This document shows positions 16,678-26,092 of a DNA stretch of 64,000 nucleotides, one piece after another. How positions within the stretch are numbered: position 1 is the stretch's first letter; each line of letters opens with the position of its first letter. The position numbers and the translations under genes were made by a program. This DNA comes from Desulfatibacillum sp. (GTDB taxonomy: Bacteria; Desulfobacterota; Desulfobacteria; Desulfobacterales; Desulfatibacillaceae). The notes beneath the pieces were generated by a model that was given only the letters and a program-made list of their open reading frames with translations, did not search any database and had not been told where the DNA came from. The DNA is taken from contig JAEINP010000001.1 in NCBI GenBank assembly GCA_016342355.1, positions 166,661 through 230,660 on the forward strand, given 5' to 3'.

Positions 16678-17504
16678 GCCAGGCCCCTGAATGAGCAAAG
16701 ATTCACTCCCATTTTTTTTAACTGTTCCTCCATGCCCGGGGCCGTGCATAAATCCATGTCCTGTTTCCATTCATAACCCCAGTGGGCATATTTCTCCTTT
16801 GTATAAAGGTCGCCCGAACCCGGGTGGAGCATTACCTCCAGAACTGCTTCACCGGAAAAATGCCCGAATATTCCAATAAGATCCTCTGCGGTCAACCTTC
16901 CTCCCGCTTGAAGAAAACCGGTGCAGGGAATGATCGGCAGTTCGGATGGTAGGCGCGGTTTCACATAGCGTGAAACCCATGTTTTCAGCATGGCCCATTG
17001 TAGCGACCTTTTGAGTCCAAGTCCCCGGTGTGTTCTTTCCTTAACAACGGTGCGCATGAATGGGATATGGTATTGTTTTCGGATAGCAAGACATAAGGGA
17101 AAAATGCCCGGCAGCAGATGCACGAACTGGTGGCTGTCCAGGTGCGTGGGGGCAATGCCGGAATCCAACACTTTTTCCACCTGAGCGCATAATTCCCGCT
17201 TGGCAGCCGAAAGGTCAAGCCTCCCCATAGCCAAGGCAAGGGTAAAGGTTTGGCGGGAGGGCAGTGTTTCCCCGGTGAAAAATGCTTCCATGGCTTGTGT
17301 CAGGGGCTTTTCGTCCGTCAGGGTAAGGTGTACCCCCACGTCCAGGCCAGTGTGTTGCCTGGCCAGTCCAATTGCATCGTCAAAGGCATCTCCGCTGGCT
17401 ACCAGGGATGTGCTCGTTAGAATACCCTGGGAATATGCCCGGACAATTCCCTGGTTCACGCCCGGGGTAAGGCCAAAATCATCCCCATGCACTATGAGTT
17501 TCAT
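16674..17504 (-). CDS. ChbG/HpnK (YdjC) family carbohydrate deacetylase
   Basis: 276 residues, full length for the YdjC fold. Metal-site motifs are visible: HGDDFG (residues 6-11), GVHLTLTDEKP (about 57-67) and THLDSHQFVH (about 118-127). Members deacetylate N-acetylated sugars such as chitobiose, or serve hopanoid tail synthesis (HpnK). It is co-transcribed with the radical SAM gene (4-bp overlap), which points to removal of an acetyl group from a sugar that is also a radical SAM or GNAT substrate. Confidence 0.85.
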   Translation of the reverse strand: MKLIVHGDDFGLTPGVNQGIVRAYSQGILTSTSLVASGDAFDDAIGLARQHTGLDVGVHLTLTDEKPLTQAMEAFFTGETLPSRQTFTLALAMGRLDLSAAKRELCAQVEKVLDSGIAPTHLDSHQFVHLLPGIFPLCLAIRKQYHIPFMRTVVKERTHRGLGLKRSLQWAMLKTWVSRYVKPRLPSELPIIPCTGFLQAGGRLTAEDLIGIFGHFSGEAVLEVMLHPGSGDLYTKEKYAHWGYEWKQDMDLCTAPGMEEQLKKMGVNLCSFRGLA

Positions 17505-17536
17505 ATTTTTTTCCTGGCAAGCCGGTTCTGTGCCTG

Positions 17537-17986
17537 CTATCCATCCAGGGCAAACTCGAATTCCCCGGCCTTTTTCTTCAAAATACCTGACAGTTCATCC
17601 TTGTGTTGGCCCAGTCCCGGTATGGCGATCTCGCGCATTTGCCCGTCGTTTTCTTGTATGACCAGCCTGAAATCATTTTCTGCGTCTTTAATGCAAATGG
17701 ACTCAACGGTTCCAAACCGAATTCGGTGTCTTTTTTTCTTTCCGGTCTTCCATTTTATGGAATCCACATCAATTAAGAGCGAGGGAGAATTGCGGCGGAT
17801 TTTTTCATAAAGCAGAGCTGTCAGGCCGTACAAAACCAGGGGGAAAACAACAATGAGCGCAAACACGCCTTTTTGAAGGCAATACATCAGGGCCAGCATG
17901 AAAAGCATGGAATTAAAGGCGAACAAAAACAACCATAAGGCTGGGTTGCTGCGGATATATCTGAACTCCACAACGCGAATTTTCAT
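17537..17986 (-). CDS. Small membrane protein, unknown
   Basis: 149 residues from the ATG at 17986. Two strong hydrophobic segments (about 17-40 and 42-65) are followed by a cytoplasmic beta-rich domain (about 70-145) resembling PH-like domains found after paired helices. I do not recognise a named family. It sits 32 bp upstream of the deacetylase and 61 bp after the VOC gene in one run. Confidence 0.6.
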   Translation of the reverse strand: MKIRVVEFRYIRSNPALWLFLFAFNSMLFMLALMYCLQKGVFALIVVFPLVLYGLTALLYEKIRRNSPSLLIDVDSIKWKTGKKKRHRIRFGTVESICIKDAENDFRLVIQENDGQMREIAIPGLGQHKDELSGILKKKAGEFEFALDG

Positions 17987-18047
17987 AGAAAAACTCCGTA
18001 CGCAATCCGGCATTTACAAGGTTAACTCCTTGTAAGGCGGAGGGTGT

Positions 18048-18662
18048 CTATGTGATGTCCAGGGAACGCTTTCCTGTTTTCTTCTGGACCTTGCCCAAGA
18101 AGGCGTAAAGGCCTGCCGGGGGTTTGACAGGCCTTCCTAAAAGCCTGTGGCTCATGAATTCCAGAACAAAACCGCATTGGCCCAAGGCATCCATGTAAGC
18201 GAATTCTATTTTATAGGGCCCCTTCTTTATACGGCCACGAACCCACAACGGGCAACCAGAGGCAGTTAGCCTTTCTGCTGCCTCATCCACATCCGGGACC
18301 AGGAAAGCCAAATGGTGAACTACGATCCTCCCTTTTGGATCCAGGGCGCGGCGGTAGAAATCGGACCCCTCCCCGGGCTCCAGAAGCTCCAACTCCTTAC
18401 CCTGATACAAGGAACTGCCCAATTTACCACTGAAATTCCGGTCTTTGCCATTTTCCGTCCACATATCCACAGGCCCACTGGCCAGGAAAAAAGGCTTGAC
18501 CCCTTTTTGCTCAAGTCGCCTGGAAGCAGCCTCGGCGTCAGGCACTATAAGGCCAAGCTGATGCACCGGGCCCAACTTCATTTCCTGTACAAAAGGGTGT
18601 CCCAGAGCATCCACTGCCCTGGCAAAATCGTCATGGAGCAACAAGTCCTCCAAGTAAACCAT
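18048..18662 (-). CDS. VOC-superfamily (glyoxalase/epimerase-like) metalloprotein
   Basis: 204 residues with two betaalphabetabetabeta modules. Probable metal ligands are His-34 (VHQLGLIVPD), a Glu in KELELLEP, His in VVHHLAFLVPD and Glu in GFVLEFM, the layout of methylmalonyl-CoA epimerase and glyoxalase relatives. The C-terminal 30 residues are an extra basic tail. ATG at 18662 with GGCGGAGGC. It leads the five-gene operon; reaction unknown (isomerase, epimerase or dioxygenase all exist in this superfamily). Confidence 0.75.
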   Translation of the reverse strand: MVYLEDLLLHDDFARAVDALGHPFVQEMKLGPVHQLGLIVPDAEAASRRLEQKGVKPFFLASGPVDMWTENGKDRNFSGKLGSSLYQGKELELLEPGEGSDFYRRALDPKGRIVVHHLAFLVPDVDEAAERLTASGCPLWVRGRIKKGPYKIEFAYMDALGQCGFVLEFMSHRLLGRPVKPPAGLYAFLGKVQKKTGKRSLDIT

Positions 18663-19092
18663 AATGCCTCCGCCTTATTTTAGTTTCCCCCCCAAGGGGC
18701 AGTTGTATTTTCTTATGTCATACAAGGCTATGCTCCACGGAATCAAGGCAATTTTCCAGCCCAGAGGTAATTCTCATGGAGTGTGATACAAAAATTGGCT
18801 CTGGGGGGATGAAATGGCAAAGAGTCCGGGTTAAAAGGGCCATAACTTGCGCATTTTATCCTGATATTCAGGATTGTGTCCTGTTTGGTTGGAATGGTTT
18901 CATACCGAAGTATGTAAATTGATATAATATGCTGGAAATATATTATTTTCAGATCGTATAGAATTGATGCAGTTGTGGCGATACCGGGGGAGGATAGGGT
19001 TTGAGATAAACACAGAATAGAACAGTAGGAATTAGCATTCCAGATAAGGGGGCGTGGGACGTGAAAAAGCCTGAATATAATATACTTTCTGG

Positions 19093-19128
19093 TATAAAAA
19101 AAGCCACCCTTTTCAGGGCGGCTTTTTT
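19093..19128. terminator. Orphan bidirectional terminator
   Basis: AAAAAAAGCCACCC, loop TTTTCA and GGGCGGCTTTTTTT form a strong stem with A and T runs, so it can work on either strand. It lies about 430 bp from the VOC gene start and 580 bp from the PxxKW gene end, and belongs to no annotated gene. Confidence 0.7.
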
Positions 19129-19558
19129 TCATCTTGTCCTGGCATCCAGGATTTTAATGAGGGTGACGGGGCGAGGGTCCCTGCAATGTCTTTCCAGGGA
19201 GGGTGGAGGGGGGGGTACACTGAAAACACAGTAGCATTGGACCCTCATCAAACCGGTTGCCCTGACTGGAGGCCTTGGATCCAGTCGGGTGGGCGGTCGG
19301 TTCTTGCCCGCGTCGCCATCTGGGTTACATAGTAAGCACAATTTGTGCCAATAGCAACAAAAAAGTTAAGAATTTTTTACAAGCGGCCCAAAGCTCCTGT
19401 TCTCCGCCTTTGTGCAGGAAAAAGACTCCATGGGGCCAGCCAATTCCGCTTATGCCGATTTCAATCCTAAACCCCAGGTGTCAATTATTAAGGAGGTCTG
19501 ACTAAATCTTTGACGCCTGCTCTTGCGACAAACAGGCTGGACCTCTTCGAAATAACTG

Positions 19559-19577
19559 GGGAACCTTGCTGGTTCCC
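19559..19577 (+). terminator. GGGAACC/GGTTCCC hairpin
   Basis: A perfect 7-bp stem with a TTGCT loop followed by TTTAAAAA. It has no associated gene on the plus strand. Confidence 0.4.
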
Positions 19578-19602
19578 TTTAAAAAGCCTGAGCTTGATTC
19601 AT

Positions 19603-19639
19603 AAAAAAAAGGCCCCGCAAAAAAAGCAGGACCCTTTTT
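19603..19639 (-). terminator. Terminator of the PxxKW gene
   Basis: On the minus strand AAAGGGTCCTGC pairs, with G-U pairs, with GCGGGGCC followed by eight T residues, starting about 70 bp after the PxxKW stop codon. Confidence 0.65.
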
Positions 19640-19709
19640 AATAAATTCGTAACTCTACCCGAGGGCTTTGAAAGATTCGTAACGCACCCGGGAATACAGC
19701 GATTGAATC

Positions 19710-19985
19710 TTAGTGCCCGCCGCGCTTGGAAGCCTTCAACGGGTTGATCTTCACGCCTTCCGCCGTTTCTCGTACCACATGGGTGGCCAGATTGCAGTTG
19801 CCATTTTTCCACTTTACGCTCGGTTCCGGGCACGAAGTGCAGTACCAACCGCTCTCCAGTTCCAAAACCCGGGTGCATCCCGTGCATTGTTCTGCTAATG
19901 TTTGGCAGGCGCCTCCGCGGTAGGAGCAACCCTTCTTGGTCATAAAAGCACATTCTTGGCCGTTTTTGATGGTGGTGCAAAGCAT
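19710..19985 (-). CDS. PxxKW-family cysteine-rich protein
   Basis: 91 residues from the ATG at 19985 (GGGGGA upstream). Nine cysteines (3, 12, 20, 27, 34, 37, 49, 52, 64) and the signature ESGWYCTSCPEPSVKWKNGN identify the PxxKW family, a small protein conserved in sulfate-reducing deltaproteobacteria. The spacing suggests two metal (zinc or Fe-S) sites. Its function is not known. It stands alone with its own terminator, and a 333-bp upstream spacer. Confidence 0.85.
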   Translation of the reverse strand: MLCTTIKNGQECAFMTKKGCSYRGGACQTLAEQCTGCTRVLELESGWYCTSCPEPSVKWKNGNCNLATHVVRETAEGVKINPLKASKRGGH

Positions 19986-20318
19986 AGGTGTAATTCCCCC
20001 TTGCAAATAAATTTAGTTCAAACCCGTTCGCCTGGGTCTGTATAATGATCGGACAAAAGAAAAGCCAGCTTTAAGCAAAAAAGCCGGCAACTGTTTTGCT
20101 GCGCGAAAAAAAAGAACGCGACGTACGCAAGCGCACTTTTACCCACGTACCAAAGGCAGTCTAAAATAGGGCCAATCTTCTCCCTTGTCAAGGAAAAATG
20201 TCGCCCACCCAAATCCGCGTCAAATCGACCAGGGATTCACCCATGCCAATTTTCCATGGTCTCAAGCCATGCATCTTTTGTTCAGCTACCACCAATATAG
20301 TCCTTTATGGGATCTCAA
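19986..20318. other. Upstream region of the PxxKW gene
   Basis: 333 bp without a gene. It contains the terminator of the upstream lipoprotein gene and must carry the promoter of the PxxKW gene. No clear promoter boxes were seen. Confidence 0.4.
20054..20088 (-). terminator. Terminator after the lipoprotein gene
   Basis: Minus strand GCCGGCTTT, loop TTTGCTT, AAAGCTGGC, then TTTTCTTTT. It is 230 bp after the lipoprotein stop codon. Confidence 0.6.
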
Positions 20319-21104
20319 TCAACCTTTTTGCGCAAGCCAAACTCGTAGCCAAAGTTCCGCGCCCTCATCCATGTCAGGACCCACACCAGACCCGGGACCA
20401 CCCATGCCGCTTGCCGGACCACCCATACCGCCTGCCGGAGCACCCATACCGCGTCCAGGACCGCCCATGTCCACCCTGACAAGAGTCTGAATCCCCATGC
20501 CCATCGGCCCATTATTGTCCAAACCGCCCAGGCGCTGAAGGCTGATGCGTCCCTCGTAAACAAATAAGCCATCCTTAAGGCCTATGCGCACCTGGATATC
20601 CTCCAGGGTCTCGGCGTCATGCAAGTCCATCAGCCGCTTCTGGCCCTTTTCCGGGCCTAAGATTTCCACTTTCGCGGGCAAGGCGCTGGCAGACGGATTC
20701 TGCGGGAAATCACCTTGGACAGACCCCATGGCCCCCTTTGCGCCGCCCACCTTGCGTCCCCTATTTTGTGGAGGGATTATCCAGCCTGCAGGATAGCGTA
20801 CTCCGAATACTTTGTCCTTTCCGCCGTCAGGATCAAACCACAACGTCAGACCAGACCCTATGGCCTGATCTGCAAAAGATCGGCTCCGGGATGACACCCG
20901 AACATACAGGTGCAGATCATCATTGTGTGCGCCCACCATGATCCGGTTTTTCTCGTCGTAATGAAGCAGGCAACTTTGCCATTCCTGATCCTGGCCGTCC
21001 ACATTCACTTCCCTGTCCAGCCACAGGCTTTGCATTTTTGGCGCGGCGCAGCCGAGCAAGCACAGGCCAAGGAGCAGGCCTGCCACTAAAAAAAGTTTTT
21101 TCAT
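20319..21104 (-). CDS. Lipoprotein with sugar-binding-like domain and Gly/Met repeats
   Basis: 261 residues from the ATG at 21104. The signal peptide ends in a lipobox LLGC (Cys about 19), so it is membrane-anchored. Residues about 25-215 resemble CBM9/DOMON-like beta sandwiches found in secreted sugar- or heme-binding proteins (NVDGQDQEWQ, WFDPDGG). A low-complexity stretch near the C-terminus repeats GGPGxGMGAPAGGMGGP units. Ligand and partner unknown. Next gene is the CAP protein 168 bp away, same strand. Confidence 0.65.
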   Translation of the reverse strand: MKKLFLVAGLLLGLCLLGCAAPKMQSLWLDREVNVDGQDQEWQSCLLHYDEKNRIMVGAHNDDLHLYVRVSSRSRSFADQAIGSGLTLWFDPDGGKDKVFGVRYPAGWIIPPQNRGRKVGGAKGAMGSVQGDFPQNPSASALPAKVEILGPEKGQKRLMDLHDAETLEDIQVRIGLKDGLFVYEGRISLQRLGGLDNNGPMGMGIQTLVRVDMGGPGRGMGAPAGGMGGPASGMGGPGSGVGPDMDEGAELWLRVWLAQKG

Positions 21105-21272
21105 GATTTGGTTTATCCGCAATAAATGATTGGTAATTGCCGCCTGGGCCGAGCTTCCTATTAATCCTGTCATCTCAGGTCGGAAATTTACGGAATTGGG
21201 TTACAATAGAATGGAAAAATTCGGGGTAACCTTATAGACTTTGCTTTCGGAAAATTTTTTTGGAAAAACAAA

Positions 21273-22826
21273 TCACGGTAGGTCGGACAAAGCCTTCAGG
21301 ATTAGAATGCTTTCCTCCACACCGGTTTTTCCGTCCCCGTCCATGTCGTAAATGGGATACAAACCAGCTCCTCTCAGGCCTGCCTGGATCTGGAGGCAGA
21401 ACAGAGCATCCTCAAACTCAAGGCGTCCGTTCTGGTTCGTGTCCCCGGGCCAAGGCGCTGTGTATACCCTGGGATCTGTCCCTGAAAGAAATTCCTCCAG
21501 GTTGGTAAAATTGTCCCCATCCGGGTTGTCCTGACTGTCGTCTTCCAGGGGATTGAGGCCATAGGTCACTTCCCATCCGTCTTCCATCCGGTCCCCTTCG
21601 GTATCCTTTTGGGTGGGGTCGGTGAGATACCGGAATTCATAGGCGTCAGTGAGCCCGTCCTGGTCCTGGTCCCCTGTGCCGTCCGTAACTCCCAATGCCT
21701 TGAAATATTCCATTTCATAACTGTCCAGCAAAAGGTCGTCGTCGGAGTCTTCGCTCACGGGCATGTCCACCAGGACGCTCAATGCGCCCACATGCACGGT
21801 GCGGGTGATAGGGAAGGCCAGCCCCCCACCGGTGAAGGTCACGTCATACAGCCCGGCGGAGGTGATTGGCATGGCGAAACCTCCGCTGGGAGGCGTGACC
21901 GCATAAAATGCACCCCCCACCGGGGTGACGGTAACACTCCCTTCTCCTTCCCCGGAATCATAGTAGCCGTTGCAGTTTAAATCCTCCCAAATCGTGCCCA
22001 CAATAAACCGGTTATAGTGGTCCGGGTACGTGGTGATGGCCCGGGCAAAGTTTTCCGTCACCACCAAGGGGCCTACGTTGGTGGAAGGATTATTCTCTGG
22101 CACAACCGCCACCCCCACGTTATAAAAATCCCCGGCTGTAAAGCCGCCACCCACTACGGCTTTCAGGGACATGGTGTTCATCCGATGGCCCCGGGGGTCC
22201 TGCATGCCCCCCGTACCATAACCCCAGTCAATATTAAACCCGGCATGGCAGTAAATGCCGCTTTTGGCGTAGGAATATACGCTGCCTCCGGCCCGATTCC
22301 ACATAAACCCTGCTGCGTCAATCCTGTCAAATTGGCCAACATGATTTTGTCCGTCAATGGAAATCAGATACAGGCTGTGTTCGTAGGCCGCATTATACAA
22401 ACGCACGTCAAAGGCCCCTGGCGGCTGGGCCGGGTAGGAGTCAAATTCATCCTGCATCATGTCCAGATCAACGTTAAAAGCGGATATGGCGTTCAGAACG
22501 TCCCCATCGTCCAGGGTGGCCAGAAAGTAGCCCTCTTGCGGCGGATTGGCCCGGGCGTTGTTCATGAGCCACATCTGCTGTTGTTCCACCCCGTTGGGAT
22601 GCTGGTTGTCGGCGGTTTTATGGAAGGTCCACTCCACGGGGGCAGGTTTTCGGCCTGGAGGGATGTCAAAAACCCGGGAAGAACCCTCCCTTTCGTAAAC
22701 AGGGGGGTTTTCCTCGGGCGCTTCCAGGGCAGGGGCAACTCCTGGAAAAAACGCCAAAAGAATGACGAATAATGTCAATATTCCAGGTCTTGAGGCGTGG
22801 CGGAACACGTTTTCATGGCGTATCAT
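21273..22826 (-). CDS. Secreted CAP-domain protein with calcium repeats and dockerin-like end
   Basis: About 517 residues from the ATG at 22826 (22862 possible). A signal peptide is followed by a CAP/SCP-type region (about 75-260: EQQQMWLMNNARANPP, YEHSLYLISIDGQNHVGQFDR), a small Ig-like domain, then thrombospondin type 3-like calcium loops (DQDQDGLTDAYEFRYLTDP) and a C-terminal pair GDTNQNGRLEFEDAL / YDMDGDGKTGVEE like a dockerin. Extracellular; CAP proteins are varied in function. It lies downstream of a PAS histidine kinase on the same strand. Confidence 0.75.
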   Translation of the reverse strand: MIRHENVFRHASRPGILTLFVILLAFFPGVAPALEAPEENPPVYEREGSSRVFDIPPGRKPAPVEWTFHKTADNQHPNGVEQQQMWLMNNARANPPQEGYFLATLDDGDVLNAISAFNVDLDMMQDEFDSYPAQPPGAFDVRLYNAAYEHSLYLISIDGQNHVGQFDRIDAAGFMWNRAGGSVYSYAKSGIYCHAGFNIDWGYGTGGMQDPRGHRMNTMSLKAVVGGGFTAGDFYNVGVAVVPENNPSTNVGPLVVTENFARAITTYPDHYNRFIVGTIWEDLNCNGYYDSGEGEGSVTVTPVGGAFYAVTPPSGGFAMPITSAGLYDVTFTGGGLAFPITRTVHVGALSVLVDMPVSEDSDDDLLLDSYEMEYFKALGVTDGTGDQDQDGLTDAYEFRYLTDPTQKDTEGDRMEDGWEVTYGLNPLEDDSQDNPDGDNFTNLEEFLSGTDPRVYTAPWPGDTNQNGRLEFEDALFCLQIQAGLRGAGLYPIYDMDGDGKTGVEESILILKALSDLP

Positions 22827-22908
22827 GGCGGTAGTCTCTCTAAGGTTCCTAAACAATGACACCTAAGCAACAAACGTTCCAACCAACCCTTTTCCTGGCC
22901 CGAAGTTT

Positions 22909-24738
22909 CTATTCCTCCGGCCTGAAAAAGGGAAGAATCACTGTAAAGGTGGTGCCTTCCCCTGGCACGCTGGCGACCTTGATGTCCCCCCCATGGTCCC
23001 GGATAAACCCGTAACACACGGAAAGGCCCAGACCCACGCCCTGGACACTGCCCTTGGTGGTGAAGAAGGTGTCAAAAATTTTGCTCAGATTTTCCTCGGG
23101 AATGCCTATGCCCGTGTCAGCAAGGGCAATATGGACAAAATCCCCCACAGCCCGGCTGGTGACTGTGAATGAGCCCCCTTCGGTCATGGCGTCCCGGGCA
23201 TTGGCGATGATGTTCAAAAACACCTGGCGCAACTGGTTTTTGGAGGCCATGACAGGCTCCAGGCCTTCGGCCAGGTCACTCACCACGGTCACATCATTTT
23301 CCTGGAGTTGCCTTTCGTGGAGTAAAAGCAGTTCCTCAACAACCGTATTGATGTCCGAAGCCTGTTTTTCCTCCTGGTCCGGTTTGGAAAAACTGAGCAT
23401 CTTCCGAAGCATGTCGGCAATCCGCACTGTCTCCGACAAGGCCATGTCCAATATCTTTCTGCGTTTGGAGGTTTCGGGAATTTCCGTTTTCAGCAACTCC
23501 AGGGTGTTCATGATGCCGAACAGGGGGTTGTTCAATTCGTGGGCGAGCTGGCTGGTGAGCTTGCCCATGGCGGCCAGTTTTTCCGACTGCAACAACTGCT
23601 CCTTCACCTGGTTCAGGCTCTGCTCCATCCGGGCGCGTTCACGCATGTCCACCATTATGCCCACTGTAGCCATTTCCCGCCCTTTGGCGTCATAGATGAT
23701 GGCCGCCGACATATTGGCCTCAATGAATTCCCCTTCCCCGGTCCGGGCCAACAGAGGGTACGACCGGACCAGATCTCTGCCTCCGTGCTCCGGGGAACGC
23801 ATCATTTTCATGACCTTCTTGGCCATGCCCTCAGGATAAACATCCACAATGTTCATGCGCCCGATGACATCGTGGGCCTTGTAGCCCAGCAATTCCTCTG
23901 CGCCCCGGTTCCATATGAGGATGTTTCCCTTCATGTCCGCCGCCATGATGGCGTTGGGAGAGCTTTGGATTACCTTGTCAAAAAAGTCGTGGGCTTCCTG
24001 AACCTCCCGCTCCATGCGGTGGCGCTGGGTCTGGTCCACAATGATTCCCTCGTAGCCTAATACCTCGCCCCGTTCGTCGTATCGCACATGGCCTGCAATC
24101 ATCACGGATACCGGTTTGCCGTCCCGGGTCTTGAAATTCACGGCATAATCCGACACCATGCCGGTTTTTTCGATCATCTCCATAAAATGATCCCGGTCGC
24201 TGGGGTTAAGGTAAATATCCCGGGCGATATCCATGCCCAAAAATTCCACCTTGCTGTCGTAATGGAGCATTTTCAGCAAAGCCGGATTGGCGTCCAGAAA
24301 GTTACCCTCCTTGGAACTCACATACACCCCGCAGGGAACCTTGCTGAAAAGCCTGTCATAATCCTGTCTGTGGCTACGGAGTTTCCGCTCCTGCTGCTTG
24401 GACCGGGTGATGTCCCGAAAGATGCTCATCTTGGAAACGGTTCCGTCCGCATTGGTCAAAGGCAGTTCCGTGATGTTGAAAATTTTGCCAACCCGGTCCA
24501 GGCTCAATTCGTACTGGGCTGTGTGATGCTCCTCAAAAACCTCCCTGGCCTGACACCATGAACATATTTCGTTCGATTGGTTGAGCATCTCGTGGCATTT
24601 GCGGCCTGTCTGATCCCCGAAGACCTGGATCATGGCCTCGTTCATGAACTCCACCCTGTAGTCCGCGTTGACCACATAAATGCCGTCCTGCATGGCCTGG
24701 AGAATGGAAATAAGCCGGGAAGTCTCCCTGTTTTTCAT
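22909..24738 (-). CDS. PAS-domain sensor histidine kinase, cytoplasmic
   Basis: 609 residues, ATG at 24738 after GAGGTG. Three PAS domains (about 10-115, 130-245, 258-370) precede a HisKA domain with the phospho-acceptor in SQLAHELNNPLFG and a HATPase_c domain with N-box NAxDAM, DTGIGIPEE and GLGLSVCYGF. No membrane segment or receiver domain, so a soluble sensor needing a separate response regulator, none of which is nearby. The first PAS has C-x13-C-x2-C (CHEMLNQSNEICSWC), seen in many deltaproteobacterial PAS domains. Confidence 0.9.
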   Translation of the reverse strand: MKNRETSRLISILQAMQDGIYVVNADYRVEFMNEAMIQVFGDQTGRKCHEMLNQSNEICSWCQAREVFEEHHTAQYELSLDRVGKIFNITELPLTNADGTVSKMSIFRDITRSKQQERKLRSHRQDYDRLFSKVPCGVYVSSKEGNFLDANPALLKMLHYDSKVEFLGMDIARDIYLNPSDRDHFMEMIEKTGMVSDYAVNFKTRDGKPVSVMIAGHVRYDERGEVLGYEGIIVDQTQRHRMEREVQEAHDFFDKVIQSSPNAIMAADMKGNILIWNRGAEELLGYKAHDVIGRMNIVDVYPEGMAKKVMKMMRSPEHGGRDLVRSYPLLARTGEGEFIEANMSAAIIYDAKGREMATVGIMVDMRERARMEQSLNQVKEQLLQSEKLAAMGKLTSQLAHELNNPLFGIMNTLELLKTEIPETSKRRKILDMALSETVRIADMLRKMLSFSKPDQEEKQASDINTVVEELLLLHERQLQENDVTVVSDLAEGLEPVMASKNQLRQVFLNIIANARDAMTEGGSFTVTSRAVGDFVHIALADTGIGIPEENLSKIFDTFFTTKGSVQGVGLGLSVCYGFIRDHGGDIKVASVPGEGTTFTVILPFFRPEE

Positions 24739-24919
24739 AAAGCACCTCAATCACAATTTGAGTTCCAGAGCGTGTTATTTATAAGAATTCCTAAATCCCC
24801 TGGATCAAGTCAAGCAAAACCCGGTCCAACCAATTGAAATTTGCAGTTTTAACAGACAAATGATATAGTTTTACCTGTCCATCCCAAACAAACCATCCCT
24901 ACCCAGGAAGGAATCCGCC

Positions 24920-26092
24920 ATGAAACGCTCGTTTTCACTGCTTGCCATGATTCTATTTGTCCTCATCGCCTATTTTCTCCTGTGGCCGGTCCCTGTGGAC
25001 CCGGTTTCCTGGCCAGCCCCCCTCAACCAGGGTTATACAGGCTCCTTTGCCGCCAATGCAAGGCTTGCCCCCCTGGAGTTTGTAAACATAGGGCCAGGAA
25101 CAGGACCGGAAGCCGTCGCCATCGACTCCCAAGGGAGAATTTATACCGGCACGAAACAAGGATGGATCGTGCGGCTGGACAAGGACGCCAAAAACCCGGA
25201 AAACTGGGTGAATACCGGAGGCAGGCCCTTGGGCATGGCCTTTTCGCCCTCCGGAAACCTGATTGTGGCTGATGCCAAACAGGGCCTTTTGTCCATCGCA
25301 CCGGACGCCCAGGCAACCGTCCTGGCCGACAAGGTCCAAGGGACTCCCATCGCCTACGCCGACGACCTGGATGTGACTGAGGACGGAATCATTTATTTTT
25401 CCGACGCCTCCACCAAGTTCAACCCTCAAACCACGGGGGACTCGGTGGAAGCCTCCATGAACGACCTCATCGAGCACGGAGGCCATGGCAGACTGCTCAG
25501 ATACAACCCGGCTACCGGCGCCACCACCATTCTGATCACAGGTCTGCAATTCGCCAATGGGGTGGCTGTGAGCCATGACGGCCGGTCTGTGCTGTTCAAC
25601 GAAACCGGGGCTTATCGGATCATGCGTTACTGGATCAAGGGCCCCAAGAGGGGTGCCATGGAACCGGTCCTGGAAAACCTTCCGGGATTCCCCGATAACA
25701 TCACTCGGGGTATGGACGGCAGGTACTGGGTCGCCCTGGTGGCCCCCCGGAACGCTCTCCTGGACAAGTTGTCCGACCAACCCTTTGTGCGGAAAATCCT
25801 CCCGCGCCTGCCCAAAGCCATCAAGCCCAAGGCCGAGGATTACGGCCATATTTTCGCTATGAATGACACGGGCAAGGTCCTGGTGAACCTCCAGGATCCG
25901 GCAGGCATCTTCCCCGCCAACACCAGCGCCCTGGAAACCCCCACCCACTTGATCCTGGGAACCCTTCAAGCCCCCCACCTGGCAAGGCTGGATAAACAAA
26001 AAATCCAGGGTTTGGAAGCTCGCGTCCCAATAGAGACCGGAAATGTCAACGCCATATCTCCAGGAAGTGCTGATATGAAAAATCAGGAATAG
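24920..26092 (+). CDS. SMP-30/strictosidine-synthase-like beta-propeller, membrane-anchored
   Basis: 390 residues with an N-terminal hydrophobic segment (about 6-25), likely a signal anchor. The six-bladed propeller shows GPEAVAIDSQGRIYTG, YADDLDVTEDGIIYFSDAS and LQFANGVAVSHDGRSVLFNE, matching the SMP-30/APMAP/strictosidine synthase group. Members act as calcium-dependent lactonases or hydrolases; the substrate is not evident. ATG at 24920 with AAGGAA. Divergent from the histidine kinase across 181 bp; single gene. Confidence 0.8.
   Translation: MKRSFSLLAMILFVLIAYFLLWPVPVDPVSWPAPLNQGYTGSFAANARLAPLEFVNIGPGTGPEAVAIDSQGRIYTGTKQGWIVRLDKDAKNPENWVNTGGRPLGMAFSPSGNLIVADAKQGLLSIAPDAQATVLADKVQGTPIAYADDLDVTEDGIIYFSDASTKFNPQTTGDSVEASMNDLIEHGGHGRLLRYNPATGATTILITGLQFANGVAVSHDGRSVLFNETGAYRIMRYWIKGPKRGAMEPVLENLPGFPDNITRGMDGRYWVALVAPRNALLDKLSDQPFVRKILPRLPKAIKPKAEDYGHIFAMNDTGKVLVNLQDPAGIFPANTSALETPTHLILGTLQAPHLARLDKQKIQGLEARVPIETGNVNAISPGSADMKNQE

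Larger units (their letters stand above)
18663..19709. other. 1-kb geneless region with hairpins
   Basis: No open frame here has a ribosome site, a family resemblance or codon use like the neighbours. It holds an AT-rich stretch near 18,900-18,960, an orphan bidirectional terminator (19094-19127), a GGGAACC/GGTTCCC hairpin (19559-19577) and the terminator of the PxxKW gene. A small RNA is possible, but none is identified. Confidence 0.5.

Noticed and set aside
18743..19132. 129-residue open frame on the minus strand
   Set aside because: It starts inside a terminator hairpin, has no ribosome site and shows no protein-like composition.
20370..20470. Repeat array as CRISPR
   Set aside because: The repeats are within a coding Gly/Met tract, with no unique spacers between identical repeats.
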